From NCBI RefSeq assembly GCF_023208195.1, contig NZ_CP060034.1:1488001-1552000 (forward strand): a DNA stretch of 64,000 nt. Direction: 5' to 3'. Position numbers and translations under genes: made by a program. The notes beneath the pieces were generated by a model, which searched no databases, was not told the origin of the DNA, and saw only the letters and a program-made list of their open reading frames with translations. This document shows, in pieces, positions 42,382 through 50,498 of the stretch. This DNA is from Nocardioides sp. InS609-2 (lineage in GTDB: Bacteria > Actinomycetota > Actinomycetes > Propionibacteriales > Nocardioidaceae). The stretch's first letter is position 1. Each line of letters begins with the position of its first letter.

Positions 42382-45269
42382 GACTCCCGCCTCCGCACGG
42401 TCGGGCCGGCCAGCACGGAGACGACGGTGATGGCGATCGCCTGCAAGATCAGGAGTACGACGCGTAGCGCCGAGGCGGGCCCGGCGACCGCGTCGGGGTC
42501 GAGCGGTCGATCGACCTTCCAGGCCCGGGTCTCCCGGTCCTCGGCGCTGGCCTGCACGAGCCCCGTCGTCGCATCGAGCCCGGAGGCGACCCGGCCGTCT
42601 GCGGGCGCCGGCATGACGACGTACTCGATGCCGGCGGCGGCGAGCGAGGCCACCGAGTCGGAGGTCGGCCGGGAGACGAGCTCGGTGATCTCGGCGGAGA
42701 ACGCGGCGTCCTCGTCGGCCAGCGCGAGGATCTCGTCCTCGCCCATGGTGACGCCGTCGCCGCGTCGTACGCGATAGGTCAGGCCGTCGTCGACACTGCC
42801 GCGCACGACCAGCACGCCGTGCTCGGCGCCGGTGCGGGAACTCTGCTCCATGTAGGCGGGCACGACGGCGTCGGGGGCACGGTCGAGGTCGTGGGGCGAG
42901 TCGGTCAGCCACCAGACCAGACCGCCCAGCGGCACAATGGCGGCGACGACCGCGAGCGTCGTGGCCAGCGCACGCTGCCAGAGCGGGTGGTGGTCCTGGA
43001 GGCGGCGCAGCCAGGCCTCGGCGCCGAGCACCGTCGCGACCACCGCCAGCCCCTGGAGTACGACGACCAGGAAGCCCAGGCTGGGCGAGGTCGTGGTCGC
43101 GGGAAGCTGGAGCGTGACGAAGCCGAGCGCAGCAGCGACCAGGGCAGCGGCCAGGGCGACGACCCAGCAGACCAGCACCGGCACCCGGGTGGCGCGCGGC
43201 ACGAGCGCGAGCACGGCGAGCAGGCCGATGACGGCGCCCAGCCACCAGGGCGCGCCGAGGTCGCCCATCCGGCCGGTGAGCAGGTCGAGCTGGTCGACGC
43301 CGGCCACCGGCAGCCGGCCGGCCTCGAGCAGCAGCCCGGCGGCCGAACCGGTGGTGATCAGAGGCAGCAGCCAGGGCGCGAGCAGCACCGGCACGACGCC
43401 GAGTGCGGCGGCCGGAGGACCCCAGGCAGAGCGGTCGCGCAGCAGGCGCGGCGCGATCGCGAAGCCGGCCGCGACCACGATCACGGCGGCCAGGACGGCG
43501 AAGAGCCACACCTCCGGCACGAACGCCGTCGCGAGTGCCAGCAGGAGGCCGGTGCGCCAGGCTGCGCGCCACCGGCGGTCGGGCTCGGGGTCGGCGAAGC
43601 CGAGGGCCGCGTGCGACAGCCAGGGCAGCAGCGCGGTCACGGCGACGGTGCCGAAGCGACCTTCGCCCCAGGCGCCGGATGTCGCGGGCACGAGTGCGTA
43701 GGTCACCGAGCCCCAGACCAGCAGCCAGCGCGGCACGCCGCGCGCGTCGACGAGGTGGCCTACGACCTTGAGCAGCCGCCACGCCCCCCACAGCGCGAAC
43801 GGCACGGCCAGCAGCATCAGCGCCGAGACCACCTGGCCCGGACCGCCGATGAGGGGGCCGACGAACGCGAACGGCAGGAGGTACGCCGGGGCCGGCACGC
43901 CGGTGCCGGTGCCGAGCGGGTGCCAGGCCTCGACGTGCAGCCGCCACCAGTCCGAGACCGTCTCGGGCACGGGCGCCAGTCCGCCGCCCACCACGGAGCC
44001 GAAGGCCACCCGGGCCGAGACCAGGGCGAGCACGACCACCAGGGTCAGGGTGAGCGCAACCGGGTTGGTGAAGAAGCGGGCCACGAAGCCGGTGTCGGCC
44101 AGCAGCTCGTCGTCCTCGTCGTCTGTGTGGCTGCGGTGCGACACCGCGTGCCGGCCCTCGGGACGGGCTTCAGCCCCCGCACCCGACTCGACGAGCTTGG
44201 CCGCGCGTCGTCGTTCGGCGACGTCCTGCGCCTGGCTGGTGACTGCGCTCGCGAGGTCGCTGAGGAAGTCGAGACCGTGCCGGTATGGCACCCACACCGG
44301 CGCGAGCAGGGACCGGACGTCTGCCGCCTCGCCCGTACGACGGGCGGCCCGCCACCGCCGCGCGGCGAGCAGGTGTCGCGGCCGGGAGTAGATCGAGACC
44401 ATTGCGGCCAGCTCGTCGAGGGCCTCTCCGACGGAGCGGACCGACAGGAAGCCGAGCACCCGCAGCAGGGTGCCGAAGAACAGCCGGACGATCTGCCACG
44501 GCAGCCGCCGCGACGGAGCATTGGCCAGCAGCGTGAACAGGGCGGCGCGACGTTCCTGGTAGTGCGTGTGCCGGCCCGTGAGCGGCGTACGACGAACGCC
44601 ACGGTGGGCGGCCTCCGCGTGGAACACGACGGCCTGCGGCACCACGACCGTGGCGTGCCCGGCCTGGGCCGCCCGCCAGCCGAAGTCGATGTCGTTGCCG
44701 AAGATCGGCAGGTCGGCGTCGAAGCCGCCGAGCTCTTCGAGAGTACGACGGCGCACGAGCATGCCTGCGGTGTTGACCGCGAGCGCCTCGCGCACCTCGT
44801 CGTGCTGGCCCTGGTCGTACTCGCCGGTCTCGAGACCTGTCTCGCGCCGGCCGGTGGCGGAGATGGTGACGCCGAGCTCGAGCAGCCGGCGCAGCGTGGG
44901 CCACTCGCGCAGCTTCGGGCCGAGGATCGCGGCGTCGGGACGGTCGGCGGCCACGGCCAGCAGGGCGGCGAGGGCACCGGGTTCGGGGTTCGCGTCGTCG
45001 TGGAGCAGCCACACCCACTCGTCGCCATCGAGCGGCGGGGCCTGCTCGAGGGCGAGGTCGACGGCTTGCGGCCAGGTGGTGGCGCCGGTGACGACGTGCA
45101 CGGCCTCGGCGCCGAACGCCTCGGTCAACAGGCTGGGGCTGGTGTCCTTGCTGCCGGTGTCGATCGCGACGACGCGGTCGACGGCACTCGTCTGAGCGCT
45201 GAGGCCCTCGATGACCGCCGGCAGCCAGCGGGCCCCGTCATGGCTGACGAGAACTGCGGTGACGATCAC
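42378..45269 (-). CDS. Large membrane glycosyltransferase, family 2
   Basis: 963 residues. Residues 1 to about 300 form a GT-A domain (VTAVLVSHDGARWLPAVIEG, DTGSKDTS, the metal motif WLLHDDANPEPGA, FGNDIDFGWRAAQAGH). A basic linker follows. Residues about 405-830 have roughly a dozen membrane helices (for example LTLTLVVVLALVSARVAF), and a soluble domain and a last helix (VVLLILQAIAITVVSVLAGP) end the protein. Relatives occur beside whiB2 and fbiA in actinobacteria, but the sugar and acceptor are unknown. It is translationally coupled to DUF5719. Confidence 0.9.
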   Translation of the reverse strand: MIVTAVLVSHDGARWLPAVIEGLSAQTSAVDRVVAIDTGSKDTSPSLLTEAFGAEAVHVVTGATTWPQAVDLALEQAPPLDGDEWVWLLHDDANPEPGALAALLAVAADRPDAAILGPKLREWPTLRRLLELGVTISATGRRETGLETGEYDQGQHDEVREALAVNTAGMLVRRRTLEELGGFDADLPIFGNDIDFGWRAAQAGHATVVVPQAVVFHAEAAHRGVRRTPLTGRHTHYQERRAALFTLLANAPSRRLPWQIVRLFFGTLLRVLGFLSVRSVGEALDELAAMVSIYSRPRHLLAARRWRAARRTGEAADVRSLLAPVWVPYRHGLDFLSDLASAVTSQAQDVAERRRAAKLVESGAGAEARPEGRHAVSHRSHTDDEDDELLADTGFVARFFTNPVALTLTLVVVLALVSARVAFGSVVGGGLAPVPETVSDWWRLHVEAWHPLGTGTGVPAPAYLLPFAFVGPLIGGPGQVVSALMLLAVPFALWGAWRLLKVVGHLVDARGVPRWLLVWGSVTYALVPATSGAWGEGRFGTVAVTALLPWLSHAALGFADPEPDRRWRAAWRTGLLLALATAFVPEVWLFAVLAAVIVVAAGFAIAPRLLRDRSAWGPPAAALGVVPVLLAPWLLPLITTGSAAGLLLEAGRLPVAGVDQLDLLTGRMGDLGAPWWLGAVIGLLAVLALVPRATRVPVLVCWVVALAAALVAAALGFVTLQLPATTTSPSLGFLVVVLQGLAVVATVLGAEAWLRRLQDHHPLWQRALATTLAVVAAIVPLGGLVWWLTDSPHDLDRAPDAVVPAYMEQSSRTGAEHGVLVVRGSVDDGLTYRVRRGDGVTMGEDEILALADEDAAFSAEITELVSRPTSDSVASLAAAGIEYVVMPAPADGRVASGLDATTGLVQASAEDRETRAWKVDRPLDPDAVAGPASALRVVLLILQAIAITVVSVLAGPTVRRRES

Positions 45270-45355
45270 CGGGGCAGCCTAACGACCACCCACGTGAGGT
45301 CCGAATCAGCTCAGAAGACAGCCGATCGGCCCACCCCGTCGTGGTCGGGTCGAGC

Positions 45356-45610
45356 TCAGACTGCGCGCTTCTTCAGCTTGCGGCGCTCTCGCTCGGAGAG
45401 CCCGCCCCAGATGCCGAAGCGCTCGTCGTTCATCAGTGCGGACTCAAGACAGTCATCGCGGACGTCGCACGTGAGGCAGACCTTCTTGGCCTCTCGCGTG
45501 GATCCGCCCTTCTCGGGAAAGAACGCCTCCGGATCGGTCTGCGCGCACAGTGCGCGGTCCTGCCAACCCATCTCGTCGGCGTCGGAATCAAGGAGAAACA
45601 GTTCTCGCAT
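45356..45610 (-). CDS. whiB2: WhiB-family regulator (WhiB2/WhmD type)
   Basis: 84 residues. Four cysteines C22, C45, C48 and C54 (KVCLTCDVRDDC) bind a [4Fe-4S] cluster; GIWGG and the basic tail ERERRKLKKRA follow as in all Wbl proteins. WhiB2 is required for septation in mycobacteria and streptomycetes and usually works with the principal sigma factor. The assignment to WhiB2 rests on its place next to fbiA and on the DEMGWQDRALCAQTDPEAFF segment. A consensus promoter lies upstream (45701-45729). Confidence 0.95.
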   Translation of the reverse strand: MRELFLLDSDADEMGWQDRALCAQTDPEAFFPEKGGSTREAKKVCLTCDVRDDCLESALMNDERFGIWGGLSERERRKLKKRAV

Positions 45611-45700
45611 CGGCCTTCGCCCTTTCGACCCTACGTGTCCCAGATGGCCCTCGCGGACCGCCTGGCAGTGCCAGCCCCCTGGTGGAAGAACACTATGGGA

Positions 45701-45729
45701 ATTACATGCCTGTCGTACCCGGAAGTCAA
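45701..45729 (-). promoter_or_regulatory. Sigma-70-type promoter of whiB
   Basis: On the minus strand TTGACT (45729-45724) and TGTAAT (45706-45701) are separated by exactly 17 bases. Transcription would start near 45694, leaving a leader of about 85 bases before the whiB ATG at 45610. It is the clearest promoter seen in the window. Confidence 0.75.
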
Positions 45730-45808
45730 GCCCAGATCTGCTATGCGTTCTGGCCCACAGTGACTAGGGGGTGCGTAGTCGGATCGGGTGGTCCGGCACA
45801 GTATCCGC

Positions 45809-46804
45809 ATGCAGAACATCACCGTGCTCTCCGGCGGCTTCGGCGGAGCCACGTTCCTCCGCGGCCTGCGCCACGCCCTCAGCTCCGGCAGCCTGTCACA
45901 GGTCGACCAGGACGCGACCGTCACGGTGGTGTCCAACACCGCCGACGACCTGTGGATCCACGGGCTCAAGGTGTGCCCAGATCTCGACACGGTGATGTAC
46001 ACCCTCGGCGACGGGCTCGACACCGAACGCGGGTGGGGCCGACGCGACGAGACATGGAGCATCAAGGACGAGCTCGCGGCGTACGGCGTCGACAAGACGT
46101 GGTTCGGGCTCGGCGACCGCGACATCGCCACCCACCTCGTGCGCACGCAGATGCTCGAGGCGGGCTACTCGCTCTCGGAGGTCACCGAAGCGCTGTGCCA
46201 ACGCTGGCAGCCCGGGGTGCGCCTGCTGCCGATGACCGACGACCGGGTCGAGACGCACATCGCGATCGCCGACGCCGAGTCACCCAGCGGTCGCAAGGTC
46301 GTGCACTTCCAGGAGTACTGGGTGCGCCTCCGCGCCCAGGTGCCGGCCGAGGCCGTCGTGGTCGTGGGGCTCGACGAGTCGAAGCCCGCGCCCGGTGTCG
46401 TCGAGGCCATCACCGGCGCCGACCTGGTGATCCTGCCGCCGTCCAACCCGGTCGTCTCGGTCGGCACCATCCTCGGTGTGCCCGGCATCCGCGAAGCCCT
46501 GGTGGCGACGAGCGCGCCCGTGGTCGGCCTGTCCCCCATCGTCGGCGACACCCATGTCCGCGGCATGGCCCACCAGCTGCTCGACAGCATCGGGGTCGAG
46601 GTGTCGGCCGGCGGGGTCGGCCTCCACTACGGCGCGCGCAGCGCCGGCGGGGTGCTCGACGGCTGGCTGGTCGACGAGCGCGACGCGAGCCACCTCCCGG
46701 CCCTCGCGGCGGCCGGCATCAAGGCCGTCGCAGTGCCGTTGATGATGACCTCGCCCGAAGCGACCGCCGAGATGGCGGCAGCCGCCGTCGCCCTGGTCTC
46801 GTGA
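45809..46804 (+). CDS. fbiA: 2-phospho-L-lactate/enolpyruvyl transferase FbiA (CofD)
   Basis: 331 residues. FbiA joins the phospholactyl or phosphoenolpyruvyl unit to Fo to give (dehydro-)F420-0. The start ITVLSGGFGGATFLRGLRHA, the SNTADDLWIHGLKVCPDLDT motif and the RGMAHQLLDSIGVEVSAGGV segment are typical. The ATG at 45809 was chosen because homology starts there; a GTG 21 bases upstream is possible. It may be read from a leaderless or short-leader transcript. It overlaps fbiB by four bases. Confidence 0.95.
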   Translation: MQNITVLSGGFGGATFLRGLRHALSSGSLSQVDQDATVTVVSNTADDLWIHGLKVCPDLDTVMYTLGDGLDTERGWGRRDETWSIKDELAAYGVDKTWFGLGDRDIATHLVRTQMLEAGYSLSEVTEALCQRWQPGVRLLPMTDDRVETHIAIADAESPSGRKVVHFQEYWVRLRAQVPAEAVVVVGLDESKPAPGVVEAITGADLVILPPSNPVVSVGTILGVPGIREALVATSAPVVGLSPIVGDTHVRGMAHQLLDSIGVEVSAGGVGLHYGARSAGGVLDGWLVDERDASHLPALAAAGIKAVAVPLMMTSPEATAEMAAAAVALVS

Positions 46805-47772
46805 CCGCCCGGCTCGAGGTCTTCGCGCCCGACGACCTGCCCGAGATCACCGCCGGCGACGACCTCGCCCGGCTGGTGGCCGACCGCGCCGACCTGCACG
46901 ACGGCGACGTGGTGGCGGTGACCAGCAAGGTCGTCGCCAAGGCCGAGGGCCGGGTGCGCCCCGGAGACCGCGACGACGCGGTTGCCGGGGAGACCGCCCG
47001 CATCGTGGCCAGGCGAGGTCCGGTGCTGATCGTGCGCACCCACCACGGCCTGACGATGGCCGCTGCCGGGGTCGACGCGTCCAACGTGGCCACCGGGACC
47101 GTCGTACTCCTGCCCGTGGATCCCGATGCCTCCGCACGAGCGCTGCGCGAGCGGCTGCTCGACCTCACCGGCGTCAACGTCGGCGTCGTCGTCACCGACA
47201 CCGCCGGCCGGGCCTGGCGCGAAGGGCAGACCGACATGGCGATCGGCGTCGCCGGGCTGACCCCGCTCGAGGACTTCGTCGGCCGGTTCGACGGCCACGG
47301 CAACGAGCTGGCGGTCACCATGCCGGCGGTGGCCGACGAGATCGCGGGCGCCGCCGAGCTGGTCCAGGGCAAGCTGCACGGCCGGCCGGTCGCCGTACTC
47401 CGCGGGCGGGCCGACCTGGTGCTGCCCGCCGGCGAGCACGGCCCGGGGGCGCAGGCGCTGGTGCGCGACGACGCCACCGACATGTTCGGGTACGGCGCCC
47501 GCGAGGCCGTCGTCCGTGCCCTGGCCGGGCAGCCGGACGACCGCGCCCCGTTCGGGACGCCGGCCACCCTCGACGACCTCGCGGCCGCGCTGGCGCAGCT
47601 GCCCGGCGTGAGCGAGGTCTCCGAAGAAGGCGCCCGTGCACGGGTGGCCGGCGCCGACCGCACGGTCGGCACCGCCGTCGCGGCCACCTGCTTCGCATTC
47701 GGGTGGCAGGTCGACGCGCTCGACGACACGACTTCCGGCATCGCCGTGCTGGTGTCACCCGTCACTACGTAG
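46801..47772 (+). CDS. fbiB: Coenzyme F420:L-glutamate ligase (CofE/FbiB, short form)
   Basis: 323 residues, GTG start in the overlap with fbiA (GTGA). It adds glutamates to F420-0. Motifs: VVAVTSKVVAKAEGR, NVGVVVTDTAGRAWREGQTD and IAGAAELVQGKLHGRPVAVL of the ligase domain, residues 1-250. M. tuberculosis FbiB is about 450 residues, with a C-terminal nitroreductase-type FMN domain that reduces dehydro-F420-0. Here only about 70 residues follow the ligase domain, without that fold, so another protein must do the reduction or it is not needed. Confidence 0.93.
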   Translation: MTARLEVFAPDDLPEITAGDDLARLVADRADLHDGDVVAVTSKVVAKAEGRVRPGDRDDAVAGETARIVARRGPVLIVRTHHGLTMAAAGVDASNVATGTVVLLPVDPDASARALRERLLDLTGVNVGVVVTDTAGRAWREGQTDMAIGVAGLTPLEDFVGRFDGHGNELAVTMPAVADEIAGAAELVQGKLHGRPVAVLRGRADLVLPAGEHGPGAQALVRDDATDMFGYGAREAVVRALAGQPDDRAPFGTPATLDDLAAALAQLPGVSEVSEEGARARVAGADRTVGTAVAATCFAFGWQVDALDDTTSGIAVLVSPVTT

Positions 47773-47813
47773 ACTCTGCCCGCGAACCGACCCAGACGAC
47801 CGAGGACCTTCAC

Positions 47814-48548
47814 GTGGCGAAGCAGGACAAGACCAGCCGTCAGGCTGTCATCGACGAGATCCGCAACAAGCAGAAGAGCGCTGAGCGGCGTCGCGGGGGC
47901 ATGATCCTGGGCGTGGCGGTGCTCGTCGGCCTGCTGATCATCGGCGCCGCGGCGTACAAGCCGGTCAAGGACTGGTTCGACCTCCGCGCGTTCAACGACA
48001 AGAACCTGGCGGACATCGGCCCCGCGGCCGACGCCTGCCAGAAGGTCGTGAAGAAGACGGCCGAGGGCAACCAGGACCACGTCGAGCCCGGCACCCCGCT
48101 CGCCTTCCAGGACTCACCGCCGGCCTTCGGCCAGCACTACAACGTGTGGGACTCGATCGAGAAGAAGCTCTACACCTCCGATCGTCCCGAGCTGGGCATG
48201 CTCGTGCACAACCTCGAGCACGGCTACACGATCCTCTGGTACGACGACACCGCCGCCAAGGACGCCAAGGAGATGGACGAGATCCGCGGCATCGCCTCGA
48301 AGTTCACCAGCGACACCAACCTGCGTGACAAGTTCAAGGCCGTGCCGTGGACCAAGGCCGACGGCGACGCGTTCCCCGACGACGCCCACATCGCCTTCAC
48401 CCACTGGTCCGCCGGTGGTGAGGGCGAGACCGACCCGGCCAAGCAGAAGGGCATCTTCCAGTACTGCTCGGCTCCCAGCGGCGCGGCACTCGAGAAGTTC
48501 ATGCTCGACTACCCCTACCTCGACTCCCCCGAGCCGAGCGTCCTCTGA
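47814..48548 (+). CDS. DUF3105 family membrane-anchored protein
   Basis: 244 residues: a basic cytoplasmic head (SRQAVIDEIRNKQKSAERRR), one helix (GMILGVAVLVGLLIIGAAAY) and an outside domain with PPAFGQHYNVWDSIEKKLYT and LVHNLEHGYTILWYDD, the signature of DUF3105. Function is unknown; it is common in actinobacteria. The start at the GTG at 47814 leaves a typical head; the frame upstream overlaps the end of fbiB and is not conserved-looking. A convergent terminator follows. Confidence 0.9.
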   Translation: MAKQDKTSRQAVIDEIRNKQKSAERRRGGMILGVAVLVGLLIIGAAAYKPVKDWFDLRAFNDKNLADIGPAADACQKVVKKTAEGNQDHVEPGTPLAFQDSPPAFGQHYNVWDSIEKKLYTSDRPELGMLVHNLEHGYTILWYDDTAAKDAKEMDEIRGIASKFTSDTNLRDKFKAVPWTKADGDAFPDDAHIAFTHWSAGGEGETDPAKQKGIFQYCSAPSGAALEKFMLDYPYLDSPEPSVL

Positions 48549-48554
48549 TCTCCC

Positions 48555-48580
48555 GCTGACCTGTTCGATCTCAGGTCAGC
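48555..48580. terminator. Bidirectional hairpin between DUF3105 and manC
   Basis: GCTGACCTG at 48555-48563 pairs perfectly with CAGGTCAGC at 48572-48580 around an 8-base loop. It overlaps the last codons of manC on the minus strand and starts six bases after the DUF3105 stop, serving both convergent genes. Confidence 0.7.
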
Positions 48581-49653
48581 TCGCCGTGGCCGTCCTCCTC
48601 GAGGGCGGCCACGATGCGTTTCACGTCCTGCGCCCGCTCGCGCGTCGTCACGAGCAGGGCGTCGCCCGTGTCGACGACGACCACGTCGTCGAGGCCCACC
48701 ACCGCCACGATCCGTCCGCCAGCCGGCACGACGAGCCCTGAGGCATCCACGGTGCGCACCAGGCTCCGGTCACCGAGCACGGTGACGTCGTCGCCGGCGC
48801 CCACGATGTCGAGCAGGGACGCGAAGTCACCCACGTCGTCCCAGCCGAACGCACCCGGCACGACCGCGACTCGTCCGGCCGCCGCGGCGGGCTCGGCGAC
48901 GGCATGGTCGACGGCGATCTTCGGCAGCCGCGGCCACACCTCGATGAGGGTTGCCGGGTCGGCGGCGATGCCGCGCAACGCCGCGGCGAACCCCGGATCG
49001 GACTCTGCCAGCAGGTCGAGCATCACCGAGGGCCGGCAGACGAACATGCCGGCGTTCCAGAGCATCCCCTCGGCGACGCACCCCGTGGCGACTTCGCGCG
49101 GCGGCTTCTCGACGAACTCGGTGACGCGGCACGCACTCCCGGTGATCGCCTCGCCCAGCCGGATGTAGCCGAAGCCGGTCGCCGGCCGGGTCGGCGTGAT
49201 GCCGACCGTGACGAGCCAGTCGTCGCGCGCAACCTCGGCCGCCTCGGCCACCACCGACCGGAAGGCCTCCGCGTCGCCGATCACGTGGTCGGCGGCGAAC
49301 GAGCCCATCACCGCCTCGGGATCTCGATGCTCCAACAGCGCGGCGGCCAGCCCGATCGCGGCCATCGAGTCGCGGGCCGAGGGTTCGGCGACGACGTCTG
49401 CGGGCGAGAGCCCCGGCAGCTGGGCGAGTACGGCGTCGCGGTGGGCCGCGCCCGTCACGACCAGCACCCGGTCGGCGACCAGCGGCACGAGCCGGTCGGC
49501 CGTGCCCTGGATCAGGGTGCGCCCGCTGCCGGTGAGGTCGTGGAGGAACTTCGGGGACGCGCGCCGCGAGAGCGGCCACAACCGGGTGCCGGCACCGCCT
49601 GCGGGGATCACCGCCCAGAAGTGGTCGAGCGCGGTGTCCTGGCTGGAGGTCAT
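48571..49653 (-). CDS. manC: Mannose-1-phosphate guanylyltransferase
   Basis: 360 residues; makes GDP-mannose from mannose-1-phosphate and GTP. The nucleotide-binding loop IPAGGAGTRLWPLSRRASPK, the GSFAADHVI segment, FVEKPPREVA and LWNAGMFVCRPSVML are all present, as is WDDVGDFASL. There is no isomerase cupin domain, so it is the short, single-function form like M. tuberculosis Rv3264c. The start at 49653 has GGAGG close upstream. It supplies mannosyl donors for glycolipids, mannans and glycoproteins together with ManB (38600-39979). Confidence 0.94.
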   Translation of the reverse strand: MTSSQDTALDHFWAVIPAGGAGTRLWPLSRRASPKFLHDLTGSGRTLIQGTADRLVPLVADRVLVVTGAAHRDAVLAQLPGLSPADVVAEPSARDSMAAIGLAAALLEHRDPEAVMGSFAADHVIGDAEAFRSVVAEAAEVARDDWLVTVGITPTRPATGFGYIRLGEAITGSACRVTEFVEKPPREVATGCVAEGMLWNAGMFVCRPSVMLDLLAESDPGFAAALRGIAADPATLIEVWPRLPKIAVDHAVAEPAAAAGRVAVVPGAFGWDDVGDFASLLDIVGAGDDVTVLGDRSLVRTVDASGLVVPAGGRIVAVVGLDDVVVVDTGDALLVTTRERAQDVKRIVAALEEDGHGELT

Positions 49654-49665
49654 GGGCGCGAGAGT

Positions 49666-49723
49666 AGCGATTTCGGAGGTCGAGTAGCGAGCGCAGCGAT
49701 TTCGGAGGTCGAGTGGCGAGCGC
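49666..49723. repeat. Two-copy 29-bp tandem repeat
   Basis: AGCGATTTCGGAGGTCGAGT at 49666 and again at 49695, each followed by a GCGAGCG run, gives a 29-base period with one A/G difference. It lies between the divergent manC and TIGR03089 genes and is followed by a GCCAGCGAGCG variant. It looks like a short intergenic repeat of the host genome, role unknown. Confidence 0.7.
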
Positions 49724-49764
49724 CAGCGAGCGTACGAGACCCGTCGTCCTCCTAGGCTGACTCG

Positions 49765-50481
49765 GTGACCACCTTCAGCACCGTGCTCCGCGACCAGCTG
49801 GCCCGCGACGCCGGCCGCCCCCTCGTGACGTTCTACGGCGAGACGCCCGGCGAGCGCATCGAGCTGTCGGTGACGACGTACGCCAACTGGGTGGCAAAGG
49901 CGGCCGGCCTGCTCGTGGAGGAGTGCGACCTCGAGCGCGGCCAGTCGCTGCGCATAGACCTGCCCACGCACTGGCTCGGGCCGGTGTTCCTGGGCGCGGC
50001 CTGGACGATCGGGCTGGTCGTCACCACCGACGACGCCCCGGATGCGGTCATCTGCGGACCCGAGACGCTCGCCGACTGGGCCGACCGCGCCGACGACCTG
50101 CCGGTGCTGGCGTGCAGCCTGCTGCCACTGGGTGGGCGGTTTGCCGAGGGCGTGCCACCGGGAGTGCACGACGTCGGTGCCGAGATCTGGGGCCAGCCCG
50201 ACGCGTTCACGGCGTGGGACCCGCCCGGGCCCGACGACCGCGCGACCGACGTACTCACCCAGGCCGAGCTGTTCGCCCCGACGCGTGGGACGGCCGCCGT
50301 CGGGAGTTCTCTCACCGACGGCGGCCGTCTTCTCACGACAGCGAACCCGGCTTCCCCACCAGATGTCGCTGCCTTCACCGAGCCGCTCGCAAGGGGCGGC
50401 TCCGTGGTCCTCGTGGCCCGGGCCGACTCCGCTCGTCTCGACCTGTTGTACGTCGAGGAGCGGGCGACCACCCGCGCGTGA
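49765..50481 (+). CDS. TIGR03089 family protein
   Basis: 238 residues, GTG start. The N-terminal half resembles the first part of an AMP-binding enzyme (TFYGETPGERIELSVTTYAN and KAAGLLVEECDLERGQSLRI, LPTHWLGPVFLGAAWTIGLV), but the ATP-binding signature and C-terminal domain are missing. This is the pattern of the actinobacterial TIGR03089 family, which sits near LCP genes and is of unknown function. It converges with the PGRP gene; only 17 bases separate the stops. Confidence 0.88.
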   Translation: MTTFSTVLRDQLARDAGRPLVTFYGETPGERIELSVTTYANWVAKAAGLLVEECDLERGQSLRIDLPTHWLGPVFLGAAWTIGLVVTTDDAPDAVICGPETLADWADRADDLPVLACSLLPLGGRFAEGVPPGVHDVGAEIWGQPDAFTAWDPPGPDDRATDVLTQAELFAPTRGTAAVGSSLTDGGRLLTTANPASPPDVAAFTEPLARGGSVVLVARADSARLDLLYVEERATTRA

Positions 50482-50498
50482 AACCTGTCCCGCGCCGG

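Noticed and set aside
42819..45767. A 982-codon open frame on the plus strand
   Set aside because: It lies opposite the GT2 gene. Its product is a repetitive Arg/Gly/His/Asp-rich string without domains, the usual antisense shadow of a GC-rich gene.
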